From: Halarchaeum nitratireducens
GTDB taxonomy: Archaea > Halobacteriota > Halobacteria > Halobacteriales > Halobacteriaceae
NCBI RefSeq assembly: GCF_014647155.1
Contig: NZ_BMOQ01000002.1
Span: 372,001 to 436,000, forward strand
DNA: 64,000 nucleotides
Reading direction: 5' to 3'
This document shows, in pieces, positions 25,161 through 34,036 of this stretch. The notes beneath the pieces are model-generated. The model ran no database searches and was not told the DNA's origin. It saw only the letters and a program-made list of their open reading frames with translations. Both the position numbers and the translations under genes were made by a program. How positions within the stretch are numbered: position 1 is the stretch's first letter; each line of letters starts with the position of its first letter.

Positions 25161-25994
25161 GTGCGCGTCCTCGTCACCGGCGCGACCGGTCGATACGGCT
25201 ACGCCGCCGCGCTCGCGCTCCGTCACGCGGCCGTCGACGTCACGGCGCTCGTCCGCGACCCGGACGCCGACGCCGCCGGCGACCTCGCGGAGCGCGGCGT
25301 CCGCCTCGCCCGCGGCCGGCGTGACCAACTCGACCACGTCGAGGACGCCCTCGCGGACGCCGACGCCCTCTTCCTCGCCGTCGGCGGTCCGGGTGCGAGC
25401 GCGCGAACCGCGGCCGAACGGGCCGACACGCTCGTGCGCGCCGCCGACCGCACGGACGCTACCGTCGTCCACGCGTCGCTCCTCGCCGCCGACACGCGCC
25501 CCGGCGTCCCCCTCGTCGACGTCCGCGGTCGGATCGACGCGGACCTCGTCTCCAGGGACGTCACGCACGTCTCGTTGCGTCCCGGCGTCCCCCTCGATGC
25601 CTTCGAGCGCGTCCGCGGAACCGTCGAGACAGAGGGACGACTCCCGTTCCCGCTCGACGGACACGCGCGCGTCCCGCTGACCGACCCGCGCGACGTCGGT
25701 CGGGCCGCCGCGGCCGCGTTCACGGACGAGCGCGCGCCCGCGGGCGAACGCCTCCCCATCGTCTCCGGGACGCACTCGCTCTACGACGTCGCCGACGTCC
25801 TCGAAGCCCTCCTCGATCGATCGATCACGGCCGATCCCCGGGGACCGAGAGCCGCCCCGCGCGCGCTCACCGCCTTCTACCGGTGGGCGAACGAGGGGGC
25901 GCTCCTCGGCGCCGACACCGACGCGCTCCGGGAACGCTACGGCGTCGCCCCGTCGCCGATCCGCGACTACTTCGAACGCGCCGGGTGGGCGTAA
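25161..25994 (+). CDS. NAD(P)-binding Rossmann protein, NmrA/SDR-atypical type
   Basis: 277 aa from GTG 25161. The N-terminal dinucleotide motif VLVTGATGRYG and the strand ending in LVRDPDAD identify an atypical short-chain dehydrogenase of the NmrA/QOR2 kind. The catalytic YxxxK motif is not recognisable, as in NmrA sensors and several quinone reductase-like members. Whether it is an enzyme or a redox sensor cannot be decided. It is 2 nt from the convergent aldo/keto reductase stop. Confidence 0.75.
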   Translation: MRVLVTGATGRYGYAAALALRHAAVDVTALVRDPDADAAGDLAERGVRLARGRRDQLDHVEDALADADALFLAVGGPGASARTAAERADTLVRAADRTDATVVHASLLAADTRPGVPLVDVRGRIDADLVSRDVTHVSLRPGVPLDAFERVRGTVETEGRLPFPLDGHARVPLTDPRDVGRAAAAAFTDERAPAGERLPIVSGTHSLYDVADVLEALLDRSITADPRGPRAAPRALTAFYRWANEGALLGADTDALRERYGVAPSPIRDYFERAGWA

Positions 25995-25995
25995 C

Positions 25996-26796
25996 TCACT
26001 CGTTCCACGGCGCCGCGGGGAAGTCGACGAGTCGCTCCTCGCGCTCGATTCCGTCGATGCGCGCGACGTCCCCATCATCGAGATCGAGGTCGAGCGCGCC
26101 GTAGTTCTCGACGATGTGCGCCTCGGAGGTCGCCTTCGGAATCGCCGCGACGTTCTCCTTCGAGAGGAGCCACGCGAGCGACACCTGATACGGCGTCGCG
26201 TCGTGCTTCCCGGCGATCTCGACGAGTTCGGGGACGTCCGCGACCTGCCCGCGCGCCACCGGGCAGTAGGCGACGAGCCAGTGGTCGTCGGCGAGCGCGC
26301 GCTCGTGGAGGCCGTCCTGCTGGAGGAGCGGGTGCATCTCGACTTGATGAGCGAAGACCGGGCTCTCCAGGTGCTCGATGGCCTCTTCGAGGAGGTCGGG
26401 CGTGAAGTTCGACAGCCCGACGTTGCGGATCGCGCCCTCGGTGCGCAGGGTGTCGAGCGCGGGCAGCGTCTCCGCGGGGTCGTAGCCGTCTATCGGCCAG
26501 TGGACGTAGAGGAGATCGACGTACTCCGTGTCGAGCGCTTCGAGGCTCTCCGCGGTCGTCTCGTGGACCGCGTCGCGCGCGAGGTTGTCCGTGTCGAGCT
26601 TCGTGGCGAGGAAGACCTCGTCGCGCTCGACGTCGGCGTCGGCGATACCTCCCCCGACGTACGTCTCGTTGTCGTACATCTGTGCGGTGTCGACGTGTCG
26701 GTATCCGGCTTCGAGCGCCGCTCGAACGGCGTTCCGACAGTCCGCGGGATCGGTGTTCTCGTACGTCCCGAGGCCGAGCCGGTGGAAGTCGCTCAT
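25996..26796 (-). CDS. Aldo/keto reductase
   Basis: 266 aa NADPH-dependent (beta/alpha)8 oxidoreductase from ATG 26794-26796. The catalytic tetrad is complete: Asp36 and Tyr41 (VDTAQMYDNE), Lys66 (ATKLD) and His99 (YVHWP). The cofactor-binding IPKATSEAHIVEN segment is near the C-terminus. Similar to bacterial 2,5-diketogluconate reductase-type AKR5 enzymes; the natural carbonyl substrate is unknown. Confidence 0.9.
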   Translation of the reverse strand: MSDFHRLGLGTYENTDPADCRNAVRAALEAGYRHVDTAQMYDNETYVGGGIADADVERDEVFLATKLDTDNLARDAVHETTAESLEALDTEYVDLLYVHWPIDGYDPAETLPALDTLRTEGAIRNVGLSNFTPDLLEEAIEHLESPVFAHQVEMHPLLQQDGLHERALADDHWLVAYCPVARGQVADVPELVEIAGKHDATPYQVSLAWLLSKENVAAIPKATSEAHIVENYGALDLDLDDGDVARIDGIEREERLVDFPAAPWNE

Positions 26797-26993
26797 CGCG
26801 CCGACGTACGTCCGTCGGCCCGAAAACACTACGGGCCCCGGCGCGCCTCACACGACTCGTCGCCCCCGGTTCTCGGTCCGCTTCGTCTCGTCGGCTCCCT
26901 GCCCGTCCGCCTCCCGACGACTCCGACGCGGCCGTGTCCGCTCGCCCGCACCGCCGTCACGCCTATATTCGAGACCGCCTTTCGTCCACACGT

Positions 26994-27440
26994 ATGACAC
27001 GACGCAACCCATTCGACGACATCGACCGGCTCTTCGATCGGCTGAACCGTCAGTTCGAGGACGCGGCCGAGATGTTCGACGCGGAAGGCGGCGACGCGCT
27101 CACGGGCGGTTTCGCCGCCGACGTCGAGGACGCCGGTGACGAGTTCGTCGTCACCGTCGACCTCCCCGGCTTCGAGAAGGAGGACGTCGACGTCCGCGTG
27201 CAGGACCGCGCGCTCTCCATCACCGCCGAGCGGACCACGGAGACGGGGTCGAGCGAGGGCGACGACGACGAATCGACGTACGTCCGCCGCGAACGCCACG
27301 GCCAGTCCGTCTCTCGTCGGCTGACGCTCCCCGAGCCGATCGACACGGACGACGTCGCCGCGACGATGAAAAACGGCGTGCTCACCGTCACGCTCGGAAA
27401 GGAAGACGGCTCCGGCGGCCACCGCATCGAAGTCGAGTAA
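26994..27440 (+). CDS. hsp20: Small heat-shock protein, Hsp20/alpha-crystallin family
   Basis: ATP-independent holdase chaperone. 148 aa from ATG 26994, with CCTATATTC about 30 nt upstream as TATA region. The alpha-crystallin core spans about 40-140 (VVTVDLPGFEKEDVDVRV) and ends with the signature NGVLTVTLGK. An acidic insertion near residues 85-95 is typical of halophiles. Monocistronic. Confidence 0.93.
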   Translation: MTRRNPFDDIDRLFDRLNRQFEDAAEMFDAEGGDALTGGFAADVEDAGDEFVVTVDLPGFEKEDVDVRVQDRALSITAERTTETGSSEGDDDESTYVRRERHGQSVSRRLTLPEPIDTDDVAATMKNGVLTVTLGKEDGSGGHRIEVE

Positions 27441-27477
27441 CGCCGCGCTCTCCCGTGTCTTCGGCTTTCGATTCCGT

Positions 27478-28305
27478 TCAGACGTCGACGACGCGTTCGA
27501 TCCGCGCGCCGGGCTCCGGATGATCCGCGCCGTCGAGTCCGGCGACGGCGTCCATGAAGGCGACGCGATAGCTCGCCGGCCCCTCGTAGTCGCCGAACGC
27601 GCCTTCGGCCGCGACCTCGCCCGCGACGCCGAAGGAGAGCGCGCCGGCGAGCGCCGCCGTCTCCGCGTCGTCGAGCGCCGCGGCGAAGGTCGCCAGCGTC
27701 ACGCCGAGCATGCAGCCGGTGCCGACGATCCGGCCGAGCATGGCGTTGCCCGCCGCGACCTCGTAGGCCGCGTCGGCCGTCGCGACGACGTCCGTCTCGC
27801 CGGACGCGACCACTACCGCGTCGGTGTCTCGCGCGAGCGCCACCGCCGTCTCCGCGACGTCGGCGTACTCGCCCACCGATTCGACGCCGCGGACGTCGGC
27901 GTCGTCGCCCGCGAGCGCCGTGATCTCGCCGTAGTTCCCCTTGACGACCGCCGGATCGAGGTCGGTGACGAGCGCGTCGGCGACGCGGTCACGGGTCGGC
28001 GTCGCGCCGACGCCGACGGGGTCGATAACGAGCGGGACGCCGTGCTCGTTCGCGGCCCGTCCCGCCGTCATCATCGCCGCCTCGCCGGCCTCGCTGACGG
28101 TCCCCATGTTGAGGAGACAGCCCTGCGCGCCCGCGACCATGTCGCCCACCTCGCGCGCGTCGTCGGACATCACGGGGAGGCCGCCCCAGTGGAGGGCGAC
28201 GTTGGCGACGTCGTTGACGGTGACGGCGTTCGTCACGCAGTTGATCAGCGGCTGTTCGTCCCGGATCGTGCCGAGGCAGTCGGCGATGGTGAAGTCGGTG
28301 GTCAT
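27478..28305 (-). CDS. thiM: Hydroxyethylthiazole kinase
   Basis: Phosphorylates the thiazole alcohol in thiamine salvage. 275 aa. Recognisable ribokinase-fold segments include INCVTNAVTVNDVANV, LVIDPVGVGAT, VVKGNYGEI and the catalytic cysteine loop VGTGCMLG. The start overlaps the thiE stop by 4 nt, so the two genes form one operon supplying thiazole phosphate to ThiE. Confidence 0.95.
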   Translation of the reverse strand: MTTDFTIADCLGTIRDEQPLINCVTNAVTVNDVANVALHWGGLPVMSDDAREVGDMVAGAQGCLLNMGTVSEAGEAAMMTAGRAANEHGVPLVIDPVGVGATPTRDRVADALVTDLDPAVVKGNYGEITALAGDDADVRGVESVGEYADVAETAVALARDTDAVVVASGETDVVATADAAYEVAAGNAMLGRIVGTGCMLGVTLATFAAALDDAETAALAGALSFGVAGEVAAEGAFGDYEGPASYRVAFMDAVAGLDGADHPEPGARIERVVDV

Positions 28306-28946
28306 GGGCTTCCTCTCGCGCTCCGTACCGCCTCCGCGAGTTCGCGCGTCGCCGCCTCGGGATCGTCCGCGGCGGTGATCGCGGAGACGACAGCGACGCC
28401 GTCCGCGCCCGCCTCGATCACGTCCGGGGCGTTCGCGGCCGTGATCCCGCCGATCCCGACGATCGGAACGTCGACGGCGTCCGCGACGGCAGCGACGGTC
28501 TCGGGTCCGATCTCCGCGTGTTCCTCGCGGACGTCCTTCGAGTCAGTCGCGTAGACGGCCCCGACGCCGAGATAGTCCGCACCCGCCTGCACGGCCCGTC
28601 TGGCGGCCTCCACGGAGGACACCGAGCGCCCGACGATCGCCCCGTCGCCGAGCACGTCGCGCGCGGCGGCGACCGGGAGGTCCTCGTCCCCGAGGTGGAC
28701 GCCGTCCGCGTCGACGGCCGCCGCGATGTCCACGCGGTCGTTGACGAGGAAGGCGACATCCGCGTCGCGCGTCTGCTCGCGCAGCGCGCGCCCGAGGTGG
28801 TAACGTTCGCGCGCCGTCGCGCCCTTCTCGCGCAACTGCACGACGTCGACGCCGCCGGCGACGGCGGCCGCGACGATGTCCTCGGTCGTCCGCCCACGCG
28901 ATCGACTCCCCTGCGTGACGAGGTACGTGCCGAACTCGATATTCAC
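28302..28946 (-). CDS. thiE: Thiamine-phosphate synthase
   Basis: Joins thiazole phosphate and HMP-PP to thiamine phosphate. 214 aa TIM barrel from GTG 28944-28946. Family motifs: VVQLREKG, LVNDRVDIA, GVHLGDEDLPV, IVGRSVSS and IVGIGGITAANA. First gene of the thiE-thiM operon. A perfect 7-2-7 palindrome (28945-28960) covers the start codon, which makes repression at this point plausible. Confidence 0.95.
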   Translation of the reverse strand: MNIEFGTYLVTQGSRSRGRTTEDIVAAAVAGGVDVVQLREKGATARERYHLGRALREQTRDADVAFLVNDRVDIAAAVDADGVHLGDEDLPVAAARDVLGDGAIVGRSVSSVEAARRAVQAGADYLGVGAVYATDSKDVREEHAEIGPETVAAVADAVDVPIVGIGGITAANAPDVIEAGADGVAVVSAITAADDPEAATRELAEAVRSARGSP

Positions 28947-28960
28947 GGGTTGTAACCCGT
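28945..28960. promoter_or_regulatory. Palindrome over the thiE start
   Basis: ACGGGTT-GT-AACCCGT, perfect 7-2-7 inverted repeat. It overlaps the thiE GTG codon and lies in the short divergent gap before the alpha/beta hydrolase gene. Candidate operator or mRNA hairpin. Confidence 0.45.
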
Positions 28961-29033
28961 AGTGGTCCGCGCGCCGAGAAAACCGTTGTGGTCAGCGCTG
29001 GCGCCGATGGGTGCGTTCGCCACCCACACGTAC

Positions 29034-29861
29034 ATGGTGATCGATGACCTCCGAACGAGTGTGTTCACTGTTACCTCGGCGGACGGCACGGCGATCGCCT
29101 ACGAGCGCATCGGTGACGGGCCGCCCCTCGTGCTGGTCCACGGCACCGCCGGCCATCGAATCGACTGGCGAGAGGTCGAACCCGCGCTCGCCGAGTCGTT
29201 CACGCTGTACGTCGTCGAGCGCCGCGGACGTGGAGAGAGCGGCGACGCCGAGGGGTACGACATCGAACGGGAGTACGCGGACGTCGCCGCGGTCGTGGAA
29301 CGCGCCGCGGCCGAGGCCGATCCCGACGCGCCCGTCTCCCTTCTCGGGCACTCGTACGGCGCGATCTGCGCGCTCCACGCCGTCCGCGAGACCGACGCCG
29401 TCGATCGGCTCGTCCTCTACGAACCGCCGCTCGGCGACGTCCCCGAACCGGACGGCGCGGCGGCCGACATCGAGCGCCTGCGCCGCGAGGACGGTCCCGA
29501 CGCCGCGACCGCCGCGTTCCTCCGCGACGCCGTCGGTTTGAGTGACGTCGTGATCGACTCGATGCGCGGCGACGAGCTCTGGCGCGCCCGCCTCGACGCG
29601 ATCTCAACGGTTCCGCGCGAGATCCGCGCGACGCAGACCGACCGCTTCGATCCGGCCGCGTTCGCCGACGTCGCGGTCCCGACGACGCTCCTCCTCGGTG
29701 GCGATAGCCCGCCCGCGATGCGACGCGCCGTGGCGTCCGTCGCCGACGCACTCCCCGACGCCGCCGTCGTGACGGTAGAGGGGTGCGCGCACATGGCGAT
29801 GCACGCCGACCCGGCGCAGTTCGTCGCGGCCGTGCTGGACGCCCTCGACGAGTCCGACTGA
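29034..29861 (+). CDS. Alpha/beta-fold hydrolase
   Basis: 275 aa from ATG 29034 (an earlier in-frame start at 28962 is possible). The oxyanion region LVHGTAGHRIDW, the nucleophile elbow GHSYG (Ser), the acid loop LLLGGDSPP (Asp) and the final histidine in GCAHMAMHADP form a complete triad. The general look is an esterase, lactonase or haloperoxidase-like hydrolase; substrate unknown. Divergent from thiE. Confidence 0.85.
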   Translation: MVIDDLRTSVFTVTSADGTAIAYERIGDGPPLVLVHGTAGHRIDWREVEPALAESFTLYVVERRGRGESGDAEGYDIEREYADVAAVVERAAAEADPDAPVSLLGHSYGAICALHAVRETDAVDRLVLYEPPLGDVPEPDGAAADIERLRREDGPDAATAAFLRDAVGLSDVVIDSMRGDELWRARLDAISTVPREIRATQTDRFDPAAFADVAVPTTLLLGGDSPPAMRRAVASVADALPDAAVVTVEGCAHMAMHADPAQFVAAVLDALDESD

Positions 29862-29882
29862 GCACCGATCGACCTGCGCTCC

Positions 29883-30794
29883 TCACAGACGGTCGAGCAC
29901 CCGCTCCGCGACCCGCTCGTACGCCCGCTCGCGGTCGTCGCCGCGGACGCCGACGATCACGTGATCGACGCCCCACGCGTCGAGCTCCCGGAAGTAGTCG
30001 CGGAACCACGCCGCGCCCGCGCGAAAGCCCTGATTCACGTGCTCCGGGTCGGCCTCCGGATCCCCCGCGAGATCGACGGTACAGGTCGTCACGAACGGGG
30101 CCGCCGTCCGCTCGTTCCAGTCGTCGAGATAGCTCCGCAGGGCGTCCTCGGGGAGGTGGTAGAAGAGCCAGCCGTCGCCGTGTGCGGCGATCCACTCGCG
30201 GGACTGGCGGCTGTTGCCCGTGACGAGCAGCGGGAGGTCGCCCGCGGTCGGCTTCGGTACGACGTCCAGCGTTCCGTCGAGCGTCCCCCACCGGGTCTCT
30301 ACTTCGGGATGCGCGTCGCGCCACGCCGCCCGGAGGACCTCGACGCTCTCGCGGAACGCCGCACCGCGTTCGTCCTCCGCGACGCCGAACGCCTCGTACT
30401 CCGGCGGCCGGTCGCCCGACGCGACGCCGAGGACGAGTCGCCCCTCCGAGAGGTGATCGAGCGACGCCGCCTGCTTCGCCACGTGGAGCGGATGCCGGAG
30501 CGTGAGCACGACGCTCGCCGTTCCGAGCGCGACATCGTCCGTCCGCGCGGCGACCCGGGACAGCCACGTCCACGGGTCGAAGGTCTGGCCGGTGTCGTCG
30601 AACTTCGGCCAGTCCGTCGGCACGTCGCGCGCCCACAGCCCGTCGAACCCCAGCGCTTCGAGGCGTTCGGTGAGCGCGAGCTCGCGTCCGACGTTCGGAC
30701 GGGTCGTCCGGGCGCTCGTCAGCGGGAACGTCGCCCCGACCGTCAACCCGTCGTCCCCGAACAGCCGCTCGTACCCCCGATTAGCGTTCTCCAC
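29883..30794 (-). CDS. Luciferase-like monooxygenase (F420/FMN-dependent LLM family)
   Basis: 303 aa from GTG 30792-30794 (start uncertain). TIM-barrel features of the bacterial luciferase superfamily: GFDGLWARD, RTDDVALGTASVVLTLRHPL, LDHLSEGRLVLGVASGD and LLVTGNSRQS. In archaea many members use coenzyme F420, which fits a haloarchaeon. Substrate unknown. Convergent with the hydrolase gene (21 nt). Confidence 0.85.
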   Translation of the reverse strand: MENANRGYERLFGDDGLTVGATFPLTSARTTRPNVGRELALTERLEALGFDGLWARDVPTDWPKFDDTGQTFDPWTWLSRVAARTDDVALGTASVVLTLRHPLHVAKQAASLDHLSEGRLVLGVASGDRPPEYEAFGVAEDERGAAFRESVEVLRAAWRDAHPEVETRWGTLDGTLDVVPKPTAGDLPLLVTGNSRQSREWIAAHGDGWLFYHLPEDALRSYLDDWNERTAAPFVTTCTVDLAGDPEADPEHVNQGFRAGAAWFRDYFRELDAWGVDHVIVGVRGDDRERAYERVAERVLDRL

Positions 30795-30899
30795 GCACGC
30801 ACTGGGGGACGCGACGACCAAAAACCGCCGGTCCCGCGTACTGCGCCACCCGATCCGGCGTCCACTACGCTATTGTATCACCGCGTGATATCCCCGGGC

Positions 30900-30947
30900 A
30901 TGCCGTTCACGATCCCGACGCGCGCCACCGCGGAGGTGGCCGCGTGA
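30900..30947 (+). CDS. Possible 15-aa leader ORF coupled to thiD
   Basis: ATG 30900 opens [15 protein letters not shown] and stops at TGA 30945-30947, overlapping the thiD GTG by GTGA. TATTGTATC near 30871-30879 sits about 28 nt upstream of the ATG, and GGAGGT at 30931-30936 is inside the ORF as a ribosome binding site for thiD. Arrangement resembles the one before the MetF-like gene. Confidence 0.35.
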   Translation: MPFTIPTRATAEVAA

Positions 30948-32152
30948 CCCGACGCGCCGCTCCGGTCGACTACCCCGTCGCGCTCACGATCGCCGGCAGC
31001 GACTCCGGCGGGGCCGCGGGCGTCCAAGCCGACGTGAAGACGATGGAAGCCTGCGGCGCGTACGGGACGAGCGTCGTCACGAGCGTCACCGCGCAGAACA
31101 CCCGCGGCGTCCACGGCGTCCACCACCTTCCGCCCGAAGACGTCACCGCGCAACTCGACGCCGTCACCGACGATTACGACGTCCGCGCGGCGAAGACGGG
31201 AATGCTCGGTACGCTCGAGACCCTCGACGCGGTCGTCGACGCCGTCACCGACTTCGACGGCCCGCTCGTCGTCGATCCCGTCCTCGTCGCCACCGCGGGC
31301 GACGTGCTCGCCGACGACACCGTCGCCGCGGCCTACGACGCGCTCTTCGCGCACGCGACGCTCCTCACGCCGAACGCGGACGAGGCCGCGACGCTCACCG
31401 AGACGGCCATTCAGACCCGCGACGACGCCGTCGCCGCCGCCCGAGCCCTCCGCGAGCGAGGGGCCGACGCCGTCCTCCTCACCGGCGGCGACTCGTACAC
31501 CGACGACGAGCGGGCCGTCGACGTCCTCGTCACCGACGACGCGGTTCGGACGTTCGTGGGCGAGCGCGTCGACACCGAACGCACCCACGGCTCCGGCTGT
31601 ACGATCTCGAGTGCGATCACGGCCCGACTCGCGCGGGGCGACGACCTCGAAACCGCCGTCGCCCGCGGGATCGACGTCGTCGCGCGCGCCATCCGGTACC
31701 CCCACGCCGTCGGCGGCCCCACCGGAAGCGTTCACCACCTCGCCACGCTGCGCGACGACGCCACCCGGGACGACGTCGCCACCGTCGTCCGCGACCTCGC
31801 GGGGCTCGATCCCGTCGCCGACGCCGCGGGCGCGACGCCGTACGCCGAATCGCTCGCCGACGTCGCGGGCGGCGCGGGTGGTCGGTTCGGCGACGCCGGC
31901 CGCCTCGGCGAGGTGCTGCTCGCCGCGCGCGAGCGCGACCCGGCCTATCGCTACGCGCTCACGCTCGACCGCGCGGACGCGCTCGCGGCGGACGCGACGC
32001 CGGTCGACCTCGATGCCGCCGACCTGCCCGCGCAGCGCGTCGCCGAGACCGCCGTCGCCGCGGACGCCGACGGCGCGGCGGTACGCGACCCCGACGGGAC
32101 GGCAACGCTCCTCGCGCCGAGCGCCGCGGCGCTCCGCGATCGCCTCGCCTGA
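30944..32152 (+). CDS. thiD: Hydroxymethylpyrimidine (phosphate) kinase with C-terminal ThiN-like domain
   Basis: Makes HMP-PP for thiamine. 402 aa from GTG 30944 with GGAGGT 7 nt upstream. Residues about 10-265 are the ThiD kinase: [38 protein letters not shown] and the catalytic [12 protein letters not shown]. Residues about 275-402 look like a shortened ThiN thiamine-phosphate synthase/regulator domain ([16 protein letters not shown] is the recognisable part); full ThiN is about 160-180 aa. As thiE is present nearby, this domain may sense rather than synthesise. Confidence 0.88.
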   Translation: MTRRAAPVDYPVALTIAGSDSGGAAGVQADVKTMEACGAYGTSVVTSVTAQNTRGVHGVHHLPPEDVTAQLDAVTDDYDVRAAKTGMLGTLETLDAVVDAVTDFDGPLVVDPVLVATAGDVLADDTVAAAYDALFAHATLLTPNADEAATLTETAIQTRDDAVAAARALRERGADAVLLTGGDSYTDDERAVDVLVTDDAVRTFVGERVDTERTHGSGCTISSAITARLARGDDLETAVARGIDVVARAIRYPHAVGGPTGSVHHLATLRDDATRDDVATVVRDLAGLDPVADAAGATPYAESLADVAGGAGGRFGDAGRLGEVLLAARERDPAYRYALTLDRADALAADATPVDLDAADLPAQRVAETAVAADADGAAVRDPDGTATLLAPSAAALRDRLA

Positions 32153-32164
32153 GAACGCCGCGCG

Positions 32165-32548
32165 CTACTCGCGGTACTCCGCCAGGAGGTCCTCCAGGAG
32201 GAGCGCCCGGGGATCCGCCGGCGAATACCGACCGTCGAGGAGCTCGGTCGCCGTCTCGACGTCGCCGCGTATCGCCAACTGGCGGACGCGGGCGGCCGTC
32301 CGGATGAACTCGTCGTCCATCGACCCCTCCTCGGATCCGTCCTCGCCCGGCCCCTCGTCCGGGAACACCTCGGCGTACAGTTCGTCGTAGTCCAGCATCG
32401 CCGGCTCGTACTCCTCGTCGACCTGTTCGAGGACGCACTCGACGGCGAAGCGCTGGAACTCGGAGCGGTTCGTGAAGAGCCCGCGCTCGACCAGTTCCTC
32501 GGCGGCGTCGAGCACCTCCTCCGGGAACCGGACCGTCGATTTCACCAT
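32165..32548 (-). CDS. Ribbon-helix-helix (CopG/MetJ-type) protein
   Basis: 127 aa. Residues 1-45 form a ribbon-helix-helix motif (STVRFPEEVLDAAEELVERG then TNRSEFQRFAVEC). The rest is an acidic helical region with no recognised domain. Probable transcription regulator or antitoxin-like protein; no toxin gene is adjacent. It sits 43 nt downstream of ureF on the same strand and could be the distal cistron of the urease operon. Confidence 0.75.
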   Translation of the reverse strand: MVKSTVRFPEEVLDAAEELVERGLFTNRSEFQRFAVECVLEQVDEEYEPAMLDYDELYAEVFPDEGPGEDGSEEGSMDDEFIRTAARVRQLAIRGDVETATELLDGRYSPADPRALLLEDLLAEYRE

Positions 32549-32591
32549 TCTCGTAGGCAGTGGGGTTCGATCGGCGTAAAACTACCCCCGC

Positions 32592-33353
32592 CTAGCTCAG
32601 GAAGAGCCGCCGGTCGGCGCGCTCGTGTTCCATCGCGTGTACGTCCACGAGCGGTGCGAACGCCTCCATCCGCTCGATATCCCGGTCTTCGTTCGCCGCG
32701 ACGACGGCCGCCGCGACGGGCGCGAGGTCGTCGAGGACGCGCTGGGCGGTGACGTGCCCGAGACTCAGGAGCCGCTGGGCCGCCCCGAGCATGTCCGTGA
32801 GGAAGGAGTGGGCGTGCACCAGACAGGCCTCCCCGGCGTCGATACCGCGCCGCGCGGCCACGAGCCCGAGCGCGACCGGGTAGTTCCCCGGCGCGTCGCC
32901 GCTCGCCACCCGCTCCTCGTACGCCGCGACGACGGGATCGCCGCCGGTCTCGGCCTCGACTTCGAGGAGCCGTCGACCCGCTTTCGTCGCGCTCTCGCGG
33001 AACTCGGCGGCGAGCGTCGTCGCCCGCACCGTCTCGTCGACGTCGCGGACCGCATCGAGGTCGTCCGCGGCCGCGTGCGCCGCCCGGATCGCCACCGTCT
33101 CGCAGGGGCCGACCTGTCGGCGGAGGTAGCTCTCCAACACCTCGCGTAGGTCGTCGCCGTCGGCGACAGCTCCCGATTGGACGAACTGCTCCAGCCCGTA
33201 GGAGACCGTGTTCCCGCCGACCGGGAGGAACGAATCCGCGAACCGATACGCCGCGAGTCGCGTGCGCGCGTCGGTCGCGTCCGTACTGTCCGCCGTTGTA
33301 CCGCTCGTATCCGTACCACCCGCGCCCGGGTCGCTCGCGTCCCCGTCGTTCAC
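32592..33353 (-). CDS. ureF: Urease accessory protein UreF
   Basis: GTPase-regulating accessory factor for nickel insertion, acting with UreD and UreG. 253 aa, all-helical. A Thr/Asp-rich N-terminal tail (1-30) precedes the conserved RFADSFLPVGGNTVSYGLEQFV. Its GTG start overlaps the ureE stop by 4 nt. Last gene of the tightly overlapping block. Confidence 0.92.
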   Translation of the reverse strand: MNDGDASDPGAGGTDTSGTTADSTDATDARTRLAAYRFADSFLPVGGNTVSYGLEQFVQSGAVADGDDLREVLESYLRRQVGPCETVAIRAAHAAADDLDAVRDVDETVRATTLAAEFRESATKAGRRLLEVEAETGGDPVVAAYEERVASGDAPGNYPVALGLVAARRGIDAGEACLVHAHSFLTDMLGAAQRLLSLGHVTAQRVLDDLAPVAAAVVAANEDRDIERMEAFAPLVDVHAMEHERADRRLFLS

Positions 33354-34024
33354 GACGCGTCACCCTCCGGCGTCCGCACGCCACCGTGCGCGTGGTGAGC
33401 GTCTCCGTCCTCGTGGATGCGATCGTGCTCCTCCTCGCCGCGTACGTGGTCGTGATCGCTCCCGTCGTGCGCGTGGTCGCCGATCCCCCCGCCGTGCCCG
33501 CCCCCTCCCTCGTCGTGGGCGTGATCCGGCGTCGCGTCGTCGAACAGCGTCGGATCGACCTCGCGGACGTCGACCGTCGCGCCGTCGGGGAGGTGGTCCG
33601 CGACTTCCGCGCGCTGACGTTCGATCGACTCCGAGACCGCGATCAGGACGTCGCTCCCCCGCACCGCCAGATCGCGGTGGCGGTTCCCGACGACGTGGCC
33701 GAGCTTCGCCGCCAGTGCCATCGCCGTCGGCGTCGCCGTCGCCTCGTCCATCGAGACGACGAGCGCCTCGCGCGCGGCGAGGCCGACGACGAGCAGGCGC
33801 CCGTCCTCGCCCGCGAGGACGTCGCCGGGTTCGAGGCCGCCCGCGTCGGTCGTCACGACGCCGACGTCCGTGCCGTCGTCCGTCTCCGTGCGGAAGCGCG
33901 AGCGCCGTCTCGTCGTCTCGTCCAGCGTGACGCGCCGGACGTCGCCGTCCTCGCTCGCCGCGACGCGCGCCGCGACGTCGTCGTCCGTCCGTTCGTTCCC
34001 GAGGTAGGTGTCGTAGAGTTCCAT
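33350..34024 (-). CDS. ureE: Urease accessory nickel chaperone UreE
   Basis: Delivers Ni(II) to the UreDFG-apourease complex. 224 aa. N-terminal peptide-binding domain, middle metal-binding domain with GHVVGNRHRDL, and a long His-rich tail from about 165 (repeated DHAHD, HDHV, HHAHGG). The tail is a nickel store as in Klebsiella UreE but interspersed with acids, as expected for a halophile. Confidence 0.92.
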   Translation of the reverse strand: MELYDTYLGNERTDDDVAARVAASEDGDVRRVTLDETTRRRSRFRTETDDGTDVGVVTTDAGGLEPGDVLAGEDGRLLVVGLAAREALVVSMDEATATPTAMALAAKLGHVVGNRHRDLAVRGSDVLIAVSESIERQRAEVADHLPDGATVDVREVDPTLFDDATPDHAHDEGGGGHGGGIGDHAHDGSDHDHVRGEEEHDRIHEDGDAHHAHGGVRTPEGDAS

Positions 34025-34036
34025 CGTGTCTCCGCG

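Noticed and set aside
28947-29033. TPP riboswitch before thiE or the divergent hydrolase
   Set aside because: Only a handful of bases can precede the thiE start in a leaderless transcript and none of the conserved TPP riboswitch elements are present.
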